Shown here: one piece after another, positions 17,884 through 27,789 of the stretch
How positions within the stretch are numbered: position 1 is the first letter of the stretch
Layout of the letters: each line of letters begins with the position of its first letter
Origin: Rhodobacteraceae bacterium EL129
Lineage (GTDB): Bacteria; Pseudomonadota; Alphaproteobacteria; Rhodobacterales; Rhodobacteraceae
Assembly: GCA_900313005.1 (NCBI GenBank)
Contig: ONZJ01000002.1
Location: 1,318,996 to 1,382,995, forward strand
DNA length: 64,000 nt
Reading direction: 5' to 3'
The notes under the pieces: generated by a model
The model's database searches: none
What the model was told of the DNA's origin: nothing
What the model saw: only the letters and a program-made list of their open reading frames with translations
Translations under genes and position numbers: made by a program

Positions 17884-19112
17884 CACTCAAATGAGACGAT
17901 GCGCGCCTCGGCCCTCAGTTCCTCGAGATAGCCATTGGCATAGCTGTCGAGGCGGCGATTGGTGATGAAGACCGTTAGGTCCTGATCCGAGGGGCCGTCA
18001 CCTTCGAGGTCGGGCGAGCGGCCACAGAGCATGACCACACCCAGGTTTCCGCCGCGCACAACCGTGCCAATCTCGCCGGGATCCAGTTGAGCCAGGGTCA
18101 CAGCCAAATCCTGCGGGATTTCTTCGGGCTTGAGGCTGGAGCGTTCCAGAAGCTCCTCTGGCTGGCCATAAGCCACACCGTAGAGGTCATCGCAGGTATC
18201 GGTGTTGTCGTCGATCTGTTCGACCCGGGCCTGAGCGTTCTCGGTATTGCCGCCAGGTAAATAGTAGATCGCGTATTCGATCGCTGAATAGGTGGGCGCG
18301 CTGACGTCCAGTTCTTCGATGTCGCGCAGCTGAAACAGGGCCACGGCGCCCTCAAGCGGCAGCGGATCGGTGACTTCGCCGGGGGCAAGCCCCAGAATGA
18401 TGGCGCGCAGCTGTGGCGGCAGTTGGGTCAGTGGCACCCAATCCATCCGGCCACCGCGGGCGCGCGTGCGCGACGCCGAATACCGGCGCGCGTTTGAGGA
18501 AAATTCGGCCTCGGAGGTGACCTGAGAAATCCGCGCGGCCCGTTCCTGTACGGCTTGGGCCTGTGAGGGTGGGGCTGGCATGATGATTTCGGACAAGAGC
18601 ACACGCACATTCGAGCTGGCCCCGGAAATCGCCGCCTTGGCGCGGTCGAGATCATCCTCGGTCACTGACACCCGGGACGAGAAGCGGGCGCGGTTCATTT
18701 CGCGCCAGGTGATGCCCACGCGCACAAAGTCCCGCAGGGTACTTTCACCGACACCGGCGCCTTCCAATGCGCGGATCAGCTGGGCCCCGTCCATATTGGC
18801 GCGGCTTGCGAATTCTTCGACGCCGAGCTGGATCTCTTCGTCACTGAGCACCACGCCGTTGGTGCGGGCGGCGTCCATTTTCAGCCGGTCTTCGATCAGC
18901 TGTTTGCGGGCCTCTTCCTGCAGATTGCCGGGGGCGCGAAAGAGTTGCAGCATCCGGGCGCGTTGCTCCAGCTCGTAGCGGGTGATGGCCTGATCATTGA
19001 CTTTGATCACCGCCTCGAACAGGTTTTGGGCCTGAACGGGCAAGGGGGCCAGAAGGCCAGAGGCCACGAGGGCCAGGGTGCAAAGCGATGTGCGGAGGCT
19101 GCGAAGTCTCAT
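17883..19112 (-). CDS. surA: SurA-like periplasmic peptidyl-prolyl isomerase/chaperone
   Basis: 409 residues with a signal peptide (about 1-28, ending PVQAQ). The N-terminal SurA chaperone domain contains VNDQAITRYELEQRARML near 38-55. The middle holds one parvulin-like region (about 170-285), including GRMDWVPLTQLPP. The C-terminal part is more diverged, as in many alphaproteobacterial SurA proteins. It should escort outer-membrane proteins such as LptD, whose gene ends six bases upstream. Isomerase activity itself cannot be judged from sequence alone. Confidence 0.92.
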   Translation of the reverse strand: MRLRSLRTSLCTLALVASGLLAPLPVQAQNLFEAVIKVNDQAITRYELEQRARMLQLFRAPGNLQEEARKQLIEDRLKMDAARTNGVVLSDEEIQLGVEEFASRANMDGAQLIRALEGAGVGESTLRDFVRVGITWREMNRARFSSRVSVTEDDLDRAKAAISGASSNVRVLLSEIIMPAPPSQAQAVQERAARISQVTSEAEFSSNARRYSASRTRARGGRMDWVPLTQLPPQLRAIILGLAPGEVTDPLPLEGAVALFQLRDIEELDVSAPTYSAIEYAIYYLPGGNTENAQARVEQIDDNTDTCDDLYGVAYGQPEELLERSSLKPEEIPQDLAVTLAQLDPGEIGTVVRGGNLGVVMLCGRSPDLEGDGPSDQDLTVFITNRRLDSYANGYLEELRAEARIVSFE

Positions 19113-19118
19113 GTTAAA

Positions 19119-21293
19119 TCAGTTCCTGCATGTGCGGGTGTAGCTTTTGTCCGAAGTTTTAGCCGAGAAGCCACGAAGCGCAACCGTCAGCGAGAAATCT
19201 GTAGAGGGTTCCAGAATAGTCGAAGAGGTAAAGCGGCGCGAGGCCGAAAATTTCGCTTCGACACATTCATTTGTGTAGGTCAGTCCAATCCCGGCTGTCA
19301 CATTCCGATCATCGGCGACGTCATAGCGCCAGTTGGCGCTGCCCGTCCAGTGGCGCGACAGGCGATAGCTGCCGTCGATCGCCCATTCCGAGATCGTGTT
19401 GGCCCGGTTCTCGGCAGGATCCTGACGCAGCCAGATATAGGTGGCCGAGATGTCCGCGGCCTCGTTGTTCCAGCCGGCACGTGCTTCGGCCTTTGTGGTC
19501 TTGTAGGCGTCGTCAAACAAACCGCGCGCTGTCAGGCTGAGGCCATTGGGTGTTTTGAGCTGCCCCGCCAGGAGGAAATCAGAATGTCGGCTTTGCAGTC
19601 CTGAGACATTCGAGAAGCTGGTGGCACCGTTCAATTCGAGCAGTTTTTCGTCCCGTACGACCTGTCCCATGACAAGCGAGGTTTTCCAGCCACGTGGATC
19701 AAACCGGTTCCAGCTGACGCCGTAGGCGGCGGAATACCCGTATTCACGGCGGTCGGGTTCGGGGAAGCGCGAGAGGGTCATCAAGTTGCCTTCGTCGAAT
19801 TCAACCAGCGTGCTTTCATCGTTGGGGATGTTCAGCTGATCCCCCCCCGACCAAGCCAGTTGCAGCATGGGTTCGATCACATGGGTGGCGTTCGAGGCGG
19901 TTCTTTTCAGCAAGGGCCAGCGCAGCTGCACCGAGGTTGAAGGTGTGAGCACCGTATCGCGCTTGTCCGAGGTGAGCCCACCCTGGTTGACATGGAAGCT
20001 GTCGACCGCGACGCCTGTTTGCAGGCGGGTGTGCAGGCCACCGGGCAGGATCCAGCTGCGGAACCAATCGGCAGAGGTGGTAAACCGTGTGACATCCACA
20101 CCGTCTGCATAGGGATCAAAATCCGCCCCATCCGTGGTCAGTGAGGATGATCTGTAATGGGTGTGCGCGGCGGAGGCCCAGACCAGTTCGCCGCCCAGTT
20201 GGGACGGAAAGAAGCGGCGTTCATAGTCGATGTCCGCCGACAGGGTGGGCAGGGTGCTGTCTTGCTCGCCTGTGCGCAGGGATTTGAAATGGGTGACCGC
20301 CGCGCGGATGTATTCATCGCGTTTGACCCGTTCGACGGCCAATTGGCTGTCCAGCCGATCCTTTGAGGAATAGCGGTAGTCGAGCAGATAGGTATCGTCG
20401 TTCACAGCCTCGATATCGAAGGTCAGTTTGAAATCGTTCTTGAGGTCGAACACACCTGCGCCAAAGAGATATGTCCGGGTGGAGCGCACGCCCTGATCGT
20501 CGTCCGAGACGGCCCCTTCAAACACGATATCCCCATTCTTGAAGGCTTGACGATAGCGGTACTCCAGCGTTGTCGTCTTGGTGGCGATGAAGGGCGTCAG
20601 GGTCAGGTCCGCGTGATCGCCCAGCCGGATGAAGTAAGGCACCTTGACGCCCGTGCCTAGGGTCGAGCTGTTGTAGAGTGAAGGGATCAGGAAGCCTGTT
20701 GCGCGTTCCAGCGTAGGGTCCGGCAGGCGCAGGCGCGGCAGATAAAAGATCGGCGTGTCGAACACGCGAAACTGTGCTTCGTCAAAGTAAAGCTGGCGTT
20801 CCAATTGGTCGTGGATCACGCGTTTGGCGCGAATTTGCCACAGCGGCGGGCGGCCATTTTCGCACACCCGGCACGAGGTCACGGCGGCCTTGTAGAGCTG
20901 CGAATAGCGCCCGTTGATCCGTGTCATTTCATGGGCGGCCAATTGCAGTTGATCGTCCATCACCACCCGCGCACCGGTGAGCAATCCGTTTTGCATTGAC
21001 CGGTCCAGTTCAGCCGTATCTGCGAGCACCAGAATGCGCCCGTCGGGGTCTTCCAGCGTTATGGGGCCGGTGATCTGCAGCGTCTCGGACGTGCGGTCAT
21101 AGGTGATGCGCGCGGCTTTGAGGCGACGGCCCTCAAACAGAGCCTCGACATTGCCTGAGGCGACCAGTGTGGTTTCGCCGTCCAGGAACACGTCATCCGC
21201 AATCAGCACCGCAGGTTGCGATGGATCAGATTGTGCCAGGGCGGGCGCAGCCCAGACCAGCAGGGCAACCAAAAGAAGGGCGAGCCGTGTCAT
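19119..21293 (-). CDS. lptD: LPS-assembly outer-membrane protein LptD
   Basis: 724 residues from the ATG at 21293; an open frame continues to 21938 but that part is antisense-style shadow of lptG. A signal peptide (MTRLALLLVALLVWAAPALA) is followed by the OstA/LptA-like periplasmic domain (about 25-170) with VASGNVEALFEGRRLKA, then a long beta-barrel with alternating aromatic strands ending RTCRN. A Cys pair (SCRVC, near 136) and the final Cys could form the interdomain disulfides LptD needs. The protein inserts lipopolysaccharide in the outer leaflet. Its start overlaps the lptG stop as ATGA. Confidence 0.95.
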   Translation of the reverse strand: MTRLALLLVALLVWAAPALAQSDPSQPAVLIADDVFLDGETTLVASGNVEALFEGRRLKAARITYDRTSETLQITGPITLEDPDGRILVLADTAELDRSMQNGLLTGARVVMDDQLQLAAHEMTRINGRYSQLYKAAVTSCRVCENGRPPLWQIRAKRVIHDQLERQLYFDEAQFRVFDTPIFYLPRLRLPDPTLERATGFLIPSLYNSSTLGTGVKVPYFIRLGDHADLTLTPFIATKTTTLEYRYRQAFKNGDIVFEGAVSDDDQGVRSTRTYLFGAGVFDLKNDFKLTFDIEAVNDDTYLLDYRYSSKDRLDSQLAVERVKRDEYIRAAVTHFKSLRTGEQDSTLPTLSADIDYERRFFPSQLGGELVWASAAHTHYRSSSLTTDGADFDPYADGVDVTRFTTSADWFRSWILPGGLHTRLQTGVAVDSFHVNQGGLTSDKRDTVLTPSTSVQLRWPLLKRTASNATHVIEPMLQLAWSGGDQLNIPNDESTLVEFDEGNLMTLSRFPEPDRREYGYSAAYGVSWNRFDPRGWKTSLVMGQVVRDEKLLELNGATSFSNVSGLQSRHSDFLLAGQLKTPNGLSLTARGLFDDAYKTTKAEARAGWNNEAADISATYIWLRQDPAENRANTISEWAIDGSYRLSRHWTGSANWRYDVADDRNVTAGIGLTYTNECVEAKFSASRRFTSSTILEPSTDFSLTVALRGFSAKTSDKSYTRTCRN

Positions 21294-22381
21294 CCGTCCT
21301 CCATGTGTAGTAAAATGCCCAGGGCCAGAAAGAGCGAGGCGACCGGCGGGGCCCAAGCGGCGAGGATGATCGGGATTTGACCGCTTTCCCCCAATATCTG
21401 GGCGAAGTTTCGGATGTAGTAGAGCCCAAATCCCAGCATGATTGCCGACATCACCGACAGCGACGTGTTGGACAAACGCGCATGGCGCATGGTGAAGGCG
21501 GCCGCGATCAGAACGAGAGCTACCAGAAAGAGAGGACGCGACAGTTCTAACTGGTACCAGACCGCATAGCGCCGTGCCGAGAAGCCGGCCTGTTCCAACT
21601 GATTGATGAATTTCGGCAGGTCCCAAAGCGAGATGAACTCCGGCTTGCCAAAGCTGTCGATGATCCGGTCCTGTGTCAGGGCGGAGGGCACGCTGAGTTG
21701 ATCCAGAACTTGCGCTGACGCCTCGGGGTTGGTTCCGGCCGTGAGGTCCCATTGCTTGACGTTTTTCAGAACCCATTCGCCATCCAGCAATTCGGCTGTT
21801 TCGGCGGTTGTCCGGGTGGTCGGGGTGCCGTCCGGGGCGAAGGACATGAAGGTGGTGGTAAAGAGCACGCTGACATCCGCGCTGGCCCGCACTGCGTGGA
21901 TCACCGTTTGACCCTCGGGGCTGCCCTGACGCAGCCACAATCCTTCCGAGGCGATGGCCAGCACATTGGACCCGCCACCGCGGTAGCCATTGATCAGATC
22001 GTTGTATCGCTTGGACGAGGCGGCCACGAGCGGGTTCAGAACGGTGATCGTCACCAGACCGATCAGCCCCGCCACCACGATCGGGGCCACTAGCCCCCCC
22101 AGTCCCGAACGTCCGGCGGCGCGGACCACGACCAGCTCGGACGAGCGCGACAAGCGCAGGAACAGCGCGACGGTCGACAGGATCATCACCAGTGGCAAGA
22201 TCTCGTAATTGGCCGATGGCATGTTCAGAAGCACAATTTCAAGGATCGCGGTGAAAGGCAGTTCAGGAAAATCCTGCACCTCATCGGCGATATCGACCAG
22301 TGCGAGGATGATCACAAAGACCAGCATGATCAATGCGAAGGTCCAGAAGAATTTGCGCGCAAAATAGAAGTGCAGGGTCAT
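21290..22381 (-). CDS. lptG: LPS export ABC transporter permease LptG
   Basis: 363-residue inner-membrane permease with three N-terminal and three C-terminal hydrophobic segments around a periplasmic jellyroll-like domain. The ATG at 22381 overlaps the lptF stop (ATGA); upstream open frame is ignored. ELVVVRAAGRS near 95 is the coupling-helix region facing LptB. With LptF it extracts LPS from the inner membrane. The lptB, lptA and lptC genes are not in this window. Confidence 0.96.
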   Translation of the reverse strand: MTLHFYFARKFFWTFALIMLVFVIILALVDIADEVQDFPELPFTAILEIVLLNMPSANYEILPLVMILSTVALFLRLSRSSELVVVRAAGRSGLGGLVAPIVVAGLIGLVTITVLNPLVAASSKRYNDLINGYRGGGSNVLAIASEGLWLRQGSPEGQTVIHAVRASADVSVLFTTTFMSFAPDGTPTTRTTAETAELLDGEWVLKNVKQWDLTAGTNPEASAQVLDQLSVPSALTQDRIIDSFGKPEFISLWDLPKFINQLEQAGFSARRYAVWYQLELSRPLFLVALVLIAAAFTMRHARLSNTSLSVMSAIMLGFGLYYIRNFAQILGESGQIPIILAAWAPPVASLFLALGILLHMEDG

Positions 22382-23514
22382 GTGGGCCCCTCCTGCAGTG
22401 CCCGGCGTTTGCGCCGGAAGAGGCCGGGGTTTGCCGCGATATGCAGTAAAACCATCGTCATCACGACCCCACCTGCGGCGGGCACATACATGAGCGGCCA
22501 CATGGAAGCATTGGCCAGGACCGGGCCCGAGATCAGACCTTCGACCATCTTGATCCCGACAAGCAGGACAAAGGCGGTGATGATCTGCCACCACACGCCA
22601 AACCGGCTGTGCGTGCCCAGCAAAAGCGTGGCAAAACCCACGACAGCGGCAATCACACACAAGAGCGCCTGAACGATGCGGTTGTGTCCCTCATACGCAA
22701 TTTGCCCCAGTGTCGCCCCCGAGCGAATGGCCGTTTCACCAGGACGCAACAGGAGTTCAGGCGTGCTGGCAAAGGAGATGTGGTTGAATGACACCTCATC
22801 GCGGGTGATCAGGCTGGAGATATCGTAGGAGAAGTCATCGAAATGCGTGGTGAACAACCGGTTGCCGTTCTTGCGCAGGGTCTGGCTGAGCCCTTCAAGC
22901 ATCACTAGCTTGGTGCCGCCGCCTTCACTGACCAGATAGGCCTTCGACGACGTATAGGTCACAGGCGCATTCGCGTTGCGCTGATCCGAGAGGAAGACAT
23001 CCTTCAGCTCGCCCTCAGGGGTGATGTCACGGATGTAGAAGGTGATGCCCGATGCGGGGTGCAAAAACTCGCCCTCGGTCAAGAGCTTGGCGGTGATGTT
23101 CTTGCTGACCTCGGATTTGCGCAGGTGCAGCTGGCTGAGGCTGACCGGGATCAGCAGATGTGTGAGCACGGACATCATCACCGCGATCAGCACGCCGTAG
23201 ATCACCACGGGCCGGATCAGCCGCCAGGGCGAATAGCCTGTGGCTTGCATCACGGTCAGTTCGCTTTCGGTTGTCAGCCGGTTGGTGACATAGACCGCCC
23301 CTGCAAAGGCTGCGATGGGCAAGACAATGCCAATCACTCCGGGCAAGGTCAGCGCTGTGAATTCAAGAAACACCCAGGCCGGTTGACCGTCCCCAATCAG
23401 ACGGTCGAACATCCGCACGGCCTTGTTGATCCAGAAGATCGACACCAGCACCAGCGCGAAAAAGCCGAACAGCACCATAAATTGCGACAGCATGTATCTG
23501 TCGAATCTGGTCAA
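22378..23514 (-). CDS. lptF: LPS export ABC transporter permease LptF
   Basis: 378-residue partner of LptG and first gene of the operon. Transmembrane segments lie near 12-34, 52-76, 100-122 and in the last third. ESELTVMQATGYSPW near 83-97 is the family coupling helix. The ATG at 23514 is about 210 bases from the divergent pepA, so the operon promoter should lie in 23515-23722. All downstream junctions to rsmA are overlaps or gaps under ten bases, pointing to one transcript. Confidence 0.96.
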   Translation of the reverse strand: MTRFDRYMLSQFMVLFGFFALVLVSIFWINKAVRMFDRLIGDGQPAWVFLEFTALTLPGVIGIVLPIAAFAGAVYVTNRLTTESELTVMQATGYSPWRLIRPVVIYGVLIAVMMSVLTHLLIPVSLSQLHLRKSEVSKNITAKLLTEGEFLHPASGITFYIRDITPEGELKDVFLSDQRNANAPVTYTSSKAYLVSEGGGTKLVMLEGLSQTLRKNGNRLFTTHFDDFSYDISSLITRDEVSFNHISFASTPELLLRPGETAIRSGATLGQIAYEGHNRIVQALLCVIAAVVGFATLLLGTHSRFGVWWQIITAFVLLVGIKMVEGLISGPVLANASMWPLMYVPAAGGVVMTMVLLHIAANPGLFRRKRRALQEGPT

Positions 23515-23722
23515 CCCGTATCCCCCTGAACACTCAATATTGTGGTGAGCCTATCGCAAATACATAGACAGGAAAACGGCTAAAGCATCACAATTGCTCC
23601 ATAAGCGGGAGTTTGTCGATCTGTGGCGGAGATGGATGCCGCGCAATGGGCAGCCCCTGGGCTTTTCATCCCCTGCGCCGCAGGCTAGGTCTAAGTCAAA
23701 TCGCATCTTTGGGAGCCATGCC

Positions 23723-25195
23723 ATGACCACCCCTGTCACCATCACTTTTGCTGAAACCGATCTGGATCACATTGCCGGTTTCGAGGGCCGCGTCGCCGTG
23801 TTCATCACCGAAGAGGGCAAGCTGGATCTGTCCGCGCGCCGGGTCAATCGTCTGACCAAAGGTGCGTTGAACCGGATGATCGACAGCGGGGCTGTGGCCA
23901 AGATGAAACCGGGCGATCTGACCACGCTGAACTGGCCTGCCGGAATGGCCGCCAAGGCGGTTGATGTGGTGTGCCTGGAGCGCAATGCCAAGACCGACGA
24001 GGCCCGAAAGGCGGGTGTGGCGCTGGGCAAGGCCAAGGGCAAAGACGCTTTGCTGGCGTTGGCCGGGCAGGTGCGGCGCCCTGAGGATGTGGCCCAGGGC
24101 ATCGCTCTGCGCGCATACAAATTCACCGCCCGCAAGACAGCCGAGGACGAAGTGGTTGAGCCGGTGAGCATGATGGTGTCAAAACCTGCCGAGGTGGAGG
24201 CCGCCGCAGCCCCGTTGCTGGCCGTGGCCGAGGGCGTGTTCTTTACCCGTGATCTGGTGTCAGAGCCTGCCAACCATCTGACCACCACTGAATTTGCCAA
24301 ACGTATCTCTGACATGAAGTCGCTGGGCCTGAAGGTGACCGTGCTGGAAGAGGACAAGTTGGAAAGCCTGGGCATGGGGTGTCTGTTGTCCGTGGGCTTT
24401 GGCTCGGCCAGTCCTTCCAAGGTGGCAATCATGGAATGGAATGGCGGCAAAAAGGGCGATGCGCCGCTGGCGCTGATCGGCAAGGGTGTGGTGTTTGACA
24501 CCGGTGGCATCAGCCTAAAGCCAGCCGCAGGAATGGAAGACATGACCATGGATATGGGCGGCGCGGGCGTTGTGGCGGGCACCATGCGCGCGCTGGCCTT
24601 GCGCAAGGCCAAGGCCAATGTGGTGGGCATCGTGGGATTGGTCGAAAACATGCCGTCCGAACGCGCAACGCGACCCGGCGATGTTGTCACCTCGATGAAA
24701 GGCGACACGGTTGAGGTGATCAACACCGATGCCGAGGGCCGTCTGGTGCTCTGTGATATCATGCATTACGCGCAAGAGACCTATAAACCCGCCGCGATGG
24801 TTGATCTGGCGACACTGACCGGGGCCATTATCATTGCCCTTGGCCATGACAAGGCGGGTGTGTTTTCCAATGACGAAGAGTTCTGCAAGACCTTCCTGAA
24901 ATCCGCCGAAGCCGAGGGCGAAGGCGCATGGCATATGCCACTGGACCCGGCCTATGACGATCTGCTGAAAAGCAACATTGCGGATATGAAAAACGTGGGC
25001 GGACGTGCGGCGGGATCGATCACAGCCGCGCAGTTCCTCAAGCGGTTTGTGCGCGATGATGTGCCGTGGATCCATCTGGATATCGCAGGCACCGCCTCGG
25101 TCAAGGCCGAGACGGCCTATGCGCCCAAAGGGGCCACCGGGTGGGGTGTGATGGCGCTGAACCGTTTGGTGGCGGATGCCTACGAGCAGGGCTGA
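23723..25195 (+). CDS. pepA: Leucyl aminopeptidase (M17)
   Basis: 490-residue cytosolic metallo-exopeptidase. The M17 signature NTDAEGRLVL (about 335-344) is intact, as are GKGVVFDTGGISLKP near 255-269 with the catalytic Lys and metal ligands, and DMGGAGVVAG near 275. The ATG at 23723 is preceded by GGGAG at seven bases; an earlier open frame to 23594 is not needed. It is followed by holC with one-base overlap, the usual pairing in proteobacteria. Confidence 0.96.
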   Translation: MTTPVTITFAETDLDHIAGFEGRVAVFITEEGKLDLSARRVNRLTKGALNRMIDSGAVAKMKPGDLTTLNWPAGMAAKAVDVVCLERNAKTDEARKAGVALGKAKGKDALLALAGQVRRPEDVAQGIALRAYKFTARKTAEDEVVEPVSMMVSKPAEVEAAAAPLLAVAEGVFFTRDLVSEPANHLTTTEFAKRISDMKSLGLKVTVLEEDKLESLGMGCLLSVGFGSASPSKVAIMEWNGGKKGDAPLALIGKGVVFDTGGISLKPAAGMEDMTMDMGGAGVVAGTMRALALRKAKANVVGIVGLVENMPSERATRPGDVVTSMKGDTVEVINTDAEGRLVLCDIMHYAQETYKPAAMVDLATLTGAIIIALGHDKAGVFSNDEEFCKTFLKSAEAEGEGAWHMPLDPAYDDLLKSNIADMKNVGGRAAGSITAAQFLKRFVRDDVPWIHLDIAGTASVKAETAYAPKGATGWGVMALNRLVADAYEQG

Positions 25196-25656
25196 TGGGA
25201 GCGGCCTATTTCTATCACCTGACACGCGCGCCGCTTGAAGCCACGCTGCCACTGTTGCTGAGCAAGGCGCGCGGGGCAGGGTGGCGCATTGCGGTGCGCG
25301 GGATAGATGAGACGCGAATGGAGTGGCTGGATGCCAAGCTGTGGCTGGGCGACGAAGAAGCTTTTCTGCCCCATGGGCGCGCAGGACAGCCCCATGAGGC
25401 GGATCAGCCAATTTTGTTGACCACCTCGGAGGCCTTGGCCAACGCGCCGGACTGCCTGATGACCATTGATGGTGCTGCGATCGCGCCGGACGAGGTCAAC
25501 CAGCTGGAGCGGGTTTGCGTGTTGTTTGACGGCCACGATGATGCAGCCGTGCAAACCGCACGGGGGCAATGGAAAGCGCTGACCGATGCGGGATGTGCCG
25601 CGCAATATTGGTCCGAGGAAGCAGGGCGCTGGGAAAAGAAAGCCGAAAGCGGTTGA
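25195..25656 (+). CDS. holC: DNA polymerase III subunit chi
   Basis: 153 residues; the ATG at 25195 shares its A with the pepA stop (TGATG). The HolC fold is recognised from YFYHLTRAPLEATLPLLL at the start, LWLGDEEAFLPHG near 53, and VCVLFDGHDD near 110. Chi links the clamp loader to single-strand binding protein at the replication fork. It converges on the aspartic protease gene with four bases between. Confidence 0.93.
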   Translation: MGAAYFYHLTRAPLEATLPLLLSKARGAGWRIAVRGIDETRMEWLDAKLWLGDEEAFLPHGRAGQPHEADQPILLTTSEALANAPDCLMTIDGAAIAPDEVNQLERVCVLFDGHDDAAVQTARGQWKALTDAGCAAQYWSEEAGRWEKKAESG

Positions 25657-25660
25657 GGGC

Positions 25661-26242
25661 TTAGCGGCGCAAGACCAGCGTGCCACCTGAAATCTCAACA
25701 GATGAAAAGCGCTGCAGGTAGTCCATGCCCAGCAGGGATGTATCCAGCTCTCCTTCATTGACCAGGGCCTGGATTTGCTCGAACCGAAGCGATCCGACTG
25801 TCACATCATCCAGCGTCACCGGCGCGGTGCGGACCTCGCCATTGGCGGTGAGGGCGCGTCCGTAATATTCCAGCGCATCCAGATCGAGACCAATCGCAGC
25901 TGCGTCATCCAGGCTGAGCACGATATTGGTGGCCCCTGTGTCCACCACGAACGTCACGGGCGTGCCGTTCACATCGGCGGTCAGATAGTAATGCCCGTCC
26001 TGAGAGCGGGGCAGTTCAATCCGGTCTCCGCCCGACAAAACGGCCTGGCGCGGTGTCACATTGTTTCGGATGTCTTCCCACAGACCGACTGCGGCGATGG
26101 CCCCGATGAAGATCAGGCCCCAGATCAGCGCCTGTTGTGTCACCTTGCCCAGGCTCTCGCGGTTTTGCACCACGAACCATAGCAGAATGGCACCGCCGAG
26201 CAGCGCCAGATAGATCAAATTTGCGGTGTCAAACTCATCCAT
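25661..26242 (-). CDS. Membrane-anchored retropepsin-like aspartic protease (TIGR02281 type)
   Basis: 193 residues: two N-terminal transmembrane segments (about 7-25 and 38-55), then a single-lobe clan AA aspartic protease domain. The active-site motif FVVDTGATNIVLS (about 97-109) carries the catalytic Asp, and LLGMDYLQRF near 170 is the paired hydrophobic motif. Such proteins act as homodimers; the substrate is unknown. It is typical of Alphaproteobacteria. Confidence 0.9.
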   Translation of the reverse strand: MDEFDTANLIYLALLGGAILLWFVVQNRESLGKVTQQALIWGLIFIGAIAAVGLWEDIRNNVTPRQAVLSGGDRIELPRSQDGHYYLTADVNGTPVTFVVDTGATNIVLSLDDAAAIGLDLDALEYYGRALTANGEVRTAPVTLDDVTVGSLRFEQIQALVNEGELDTSLLGMDYLQRFSSVEISGGTLVLRR

Positions 26243-26281
26243 GCGGTGGATATAACCCTCTTTTTCGAAAATACACGGGCG

Positions 26282-26905
26282 TCAGCTGGCCAATCCAAAG
26301 CCGCGCAACCCGTCCAGCACAAATTGTACGGCAAGGGCTGCCAGCAACATGCCCAAGAGGCGCGTGGTGATGTTGATGCCGGTCTTGCCAAGCGCCCGCT
26401 CTACAAAGCTGGCCGAGAGGAACGACACAAACACCAGCCCCAGCGTTAGCAGCATCAGCCCCATGACCCAGGCAAAGCCAAACCAATCAGGCCGCTGACC
26501 CACCAAAAGGATCACCGTGGTGATCGCCCCGGGACCGGCCAGCAGAGGCATTGCCAGAGGAAACACTGACGGATCATGTTCTTCTTCTTCCGCCTCGGCC
26601 GTGCGTTCCTGACGCTTTTGCGTGCGCTTGTCCGACAGCATGTCAAGCGCTGTCAGAAACAGCAGAATGCCCCCGGCGATGCGAAAGGCAGACATGGAAA
26701 TACCGATGAAGCCCAGCAACGCCTCGCCCACAATGGCAAAAGTGATCAGGATGAACGTGGCCGTCACGCAGGCCCGCATCGCAATGATGCGGCGGCGGCG
26801 CGCCTCAATCCCACGGGTGATGGCGATGAACATGGGCGTCAAGGCCAGCGGGTCAATGACAACCAGCAGGGTCACAAAGGTTGTGATCAGAAAAGCGGTG
26901 TCCAT
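26282..26905 (-). CDS. MarC family integral membrane protein
   Basis: 207 residues with six predicted membrane segments. VVIDPLALTPMFIA near 15-28 and PLLAGPGAITTVIL near 119-132 are the two internal repeats of the MarC (UPF0056) family. The cytoplasmic loop between them is highly charged (Lys/Arg then a run of Glu). The family was once tied to antibiotic resistance but its role is unproven. It is divergent from the sulfotransferase. Confidence 0.9.
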   Translation of the reverse strand: MDTAFLITTFVTLLVVIDPLALTPMFIAITRGIEARRRRIIAMRACVTATFILITFAIVGEALLGFIGISMSAFRIAGGILLFLTALDMLSDKRTQKRQERTAEAEEEEHDPSVFPLAMPLLAGPGAITTVILLVGQRPDWFGFAWVMGLMLLTLGLVFVSFLSASFVERALGKTGINITTRLLGMLLAALAVQFVLDGLRGFGLAS

Positions 26906-27030
26906 AATGAGCGGCGGTCTCCGGTTTCGGGTCTACCTCGTTGCAACACATGACGTCTCAATTGCCAAGGGGTATTGTGTCCCGTGTTGATGCCATCAGA
27001 ATCTGGGATCACCTTTGGAACCTTCCTGAC

Positions 27031-27789
27031 ATGGCGCAGCCTCACCAGTCCTTTATCCTATGCACCAGCCCACGCAGTGGCAGCACGTTGTTGTGCCGCA
27101 TGCTGGCGGGAACCGGGCAGTGTGGCCAGCCGGATTCGTATTTTCATGCGCCGTCTTTGAAAGCATGGCTTGAAGATTATGATTTGGCCGGACACAGATA
27201 CGCGACACGCCCCGAGGCCTTGCGCGCGGTCTTTGATGCGGCGATCGCGGAGGGCTGTGGCGGCACAGGGTGTTTTGGTCTGAGAATTCAGCAGCACAGT
27301 TTTGCGTTTTTTCTGGAGCAACTGGCGTTGCTCTTTCCGACCCCGGCGCAGGTCTCTGAACGGATCGAGGCGGCGTTTGGTCCAACCCGGTATGTCTGGC
27401 TTGCGCGCCGCGATAAGCTGGCGCAGGCCGTGTCTTACGTCAAAGCACAGCAATCGGGATTGTGGCACAAGGCGCCTGATGGCACCGAGCTGGAGCGTTT
27501 GTCGCCGCCGCGTCGCCCCGTATTTGACCGCGATGCCATCACCCGTCAGATCGCGGCCTTTGAACAGGCAGATGCTGCCTGGGCGGCCTGGTTTGAGGCG
27601 GTCGGGGTTGATCCGCTGTGCATCAGCTATGACGCGCTGGCTGCCGCTCCGAGGGCTGTTCTGGCCGAGGTCCTCACGTTTCTGGGTAAAGATCCAGCGC
27701 TGGCCGCCAAGGCCGAAATCCCCGTGGCGCGGCTGGCTGATCAACAAAGCCGGGACTGGGCCCGCCGGTTTCTGGCCGGGCGCGAATGA
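27031..27789 (+). CDS. Stf0-type sulfotransferase
   Basis: 252 residues from the ATG at 27031; the open frame extends upstream to 26941 without a better start. The PAPS-binding loop FILCTSPRSGSTLLC (about 8-22) and a later region WLARRDKLAQAVSYVKAQQSG (about 120-140) identify the Stf0 family, whose founding member sulfates trehalose in mycobacteria. It would transfer sulfate from PAPS to a sugar or lipid hydroxyl. No surface-polysaccharide genes are adjacent, so the acceptor is open. It ends directly against the convergent ABC-F gene with no gap. Confidence 0.88.
   Translation: MAQPHQSFILCTSPRSGSTLLCRMLAGTGQCGQPDSYFHAPSLKAWLEDYDLAGHRYATRPEALRAVFDAAIAEGCGGTGCFGLRIQQHSFAFFLEQLALLFPTPAQVSERIEAAFGPTRYVWLARRDKLAQAVSYVKAQQSGLWHKAPDGTELERLSPPRRPVFDRDAITRQIAAFEQADAAWAAWFEAVGVDPLCISYDALAAAPRAVLAEVLTFLGKDPALAAKAEIPVARLADQQSRDWARRFLAGRE

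Noticed and set aside
21294-21938. N-terminal extension of the LptD frame
   Set aside because: It lies antisense-free but inside lptG in another frame; the signal peptide starts at 21293 in an ATGA overlap.
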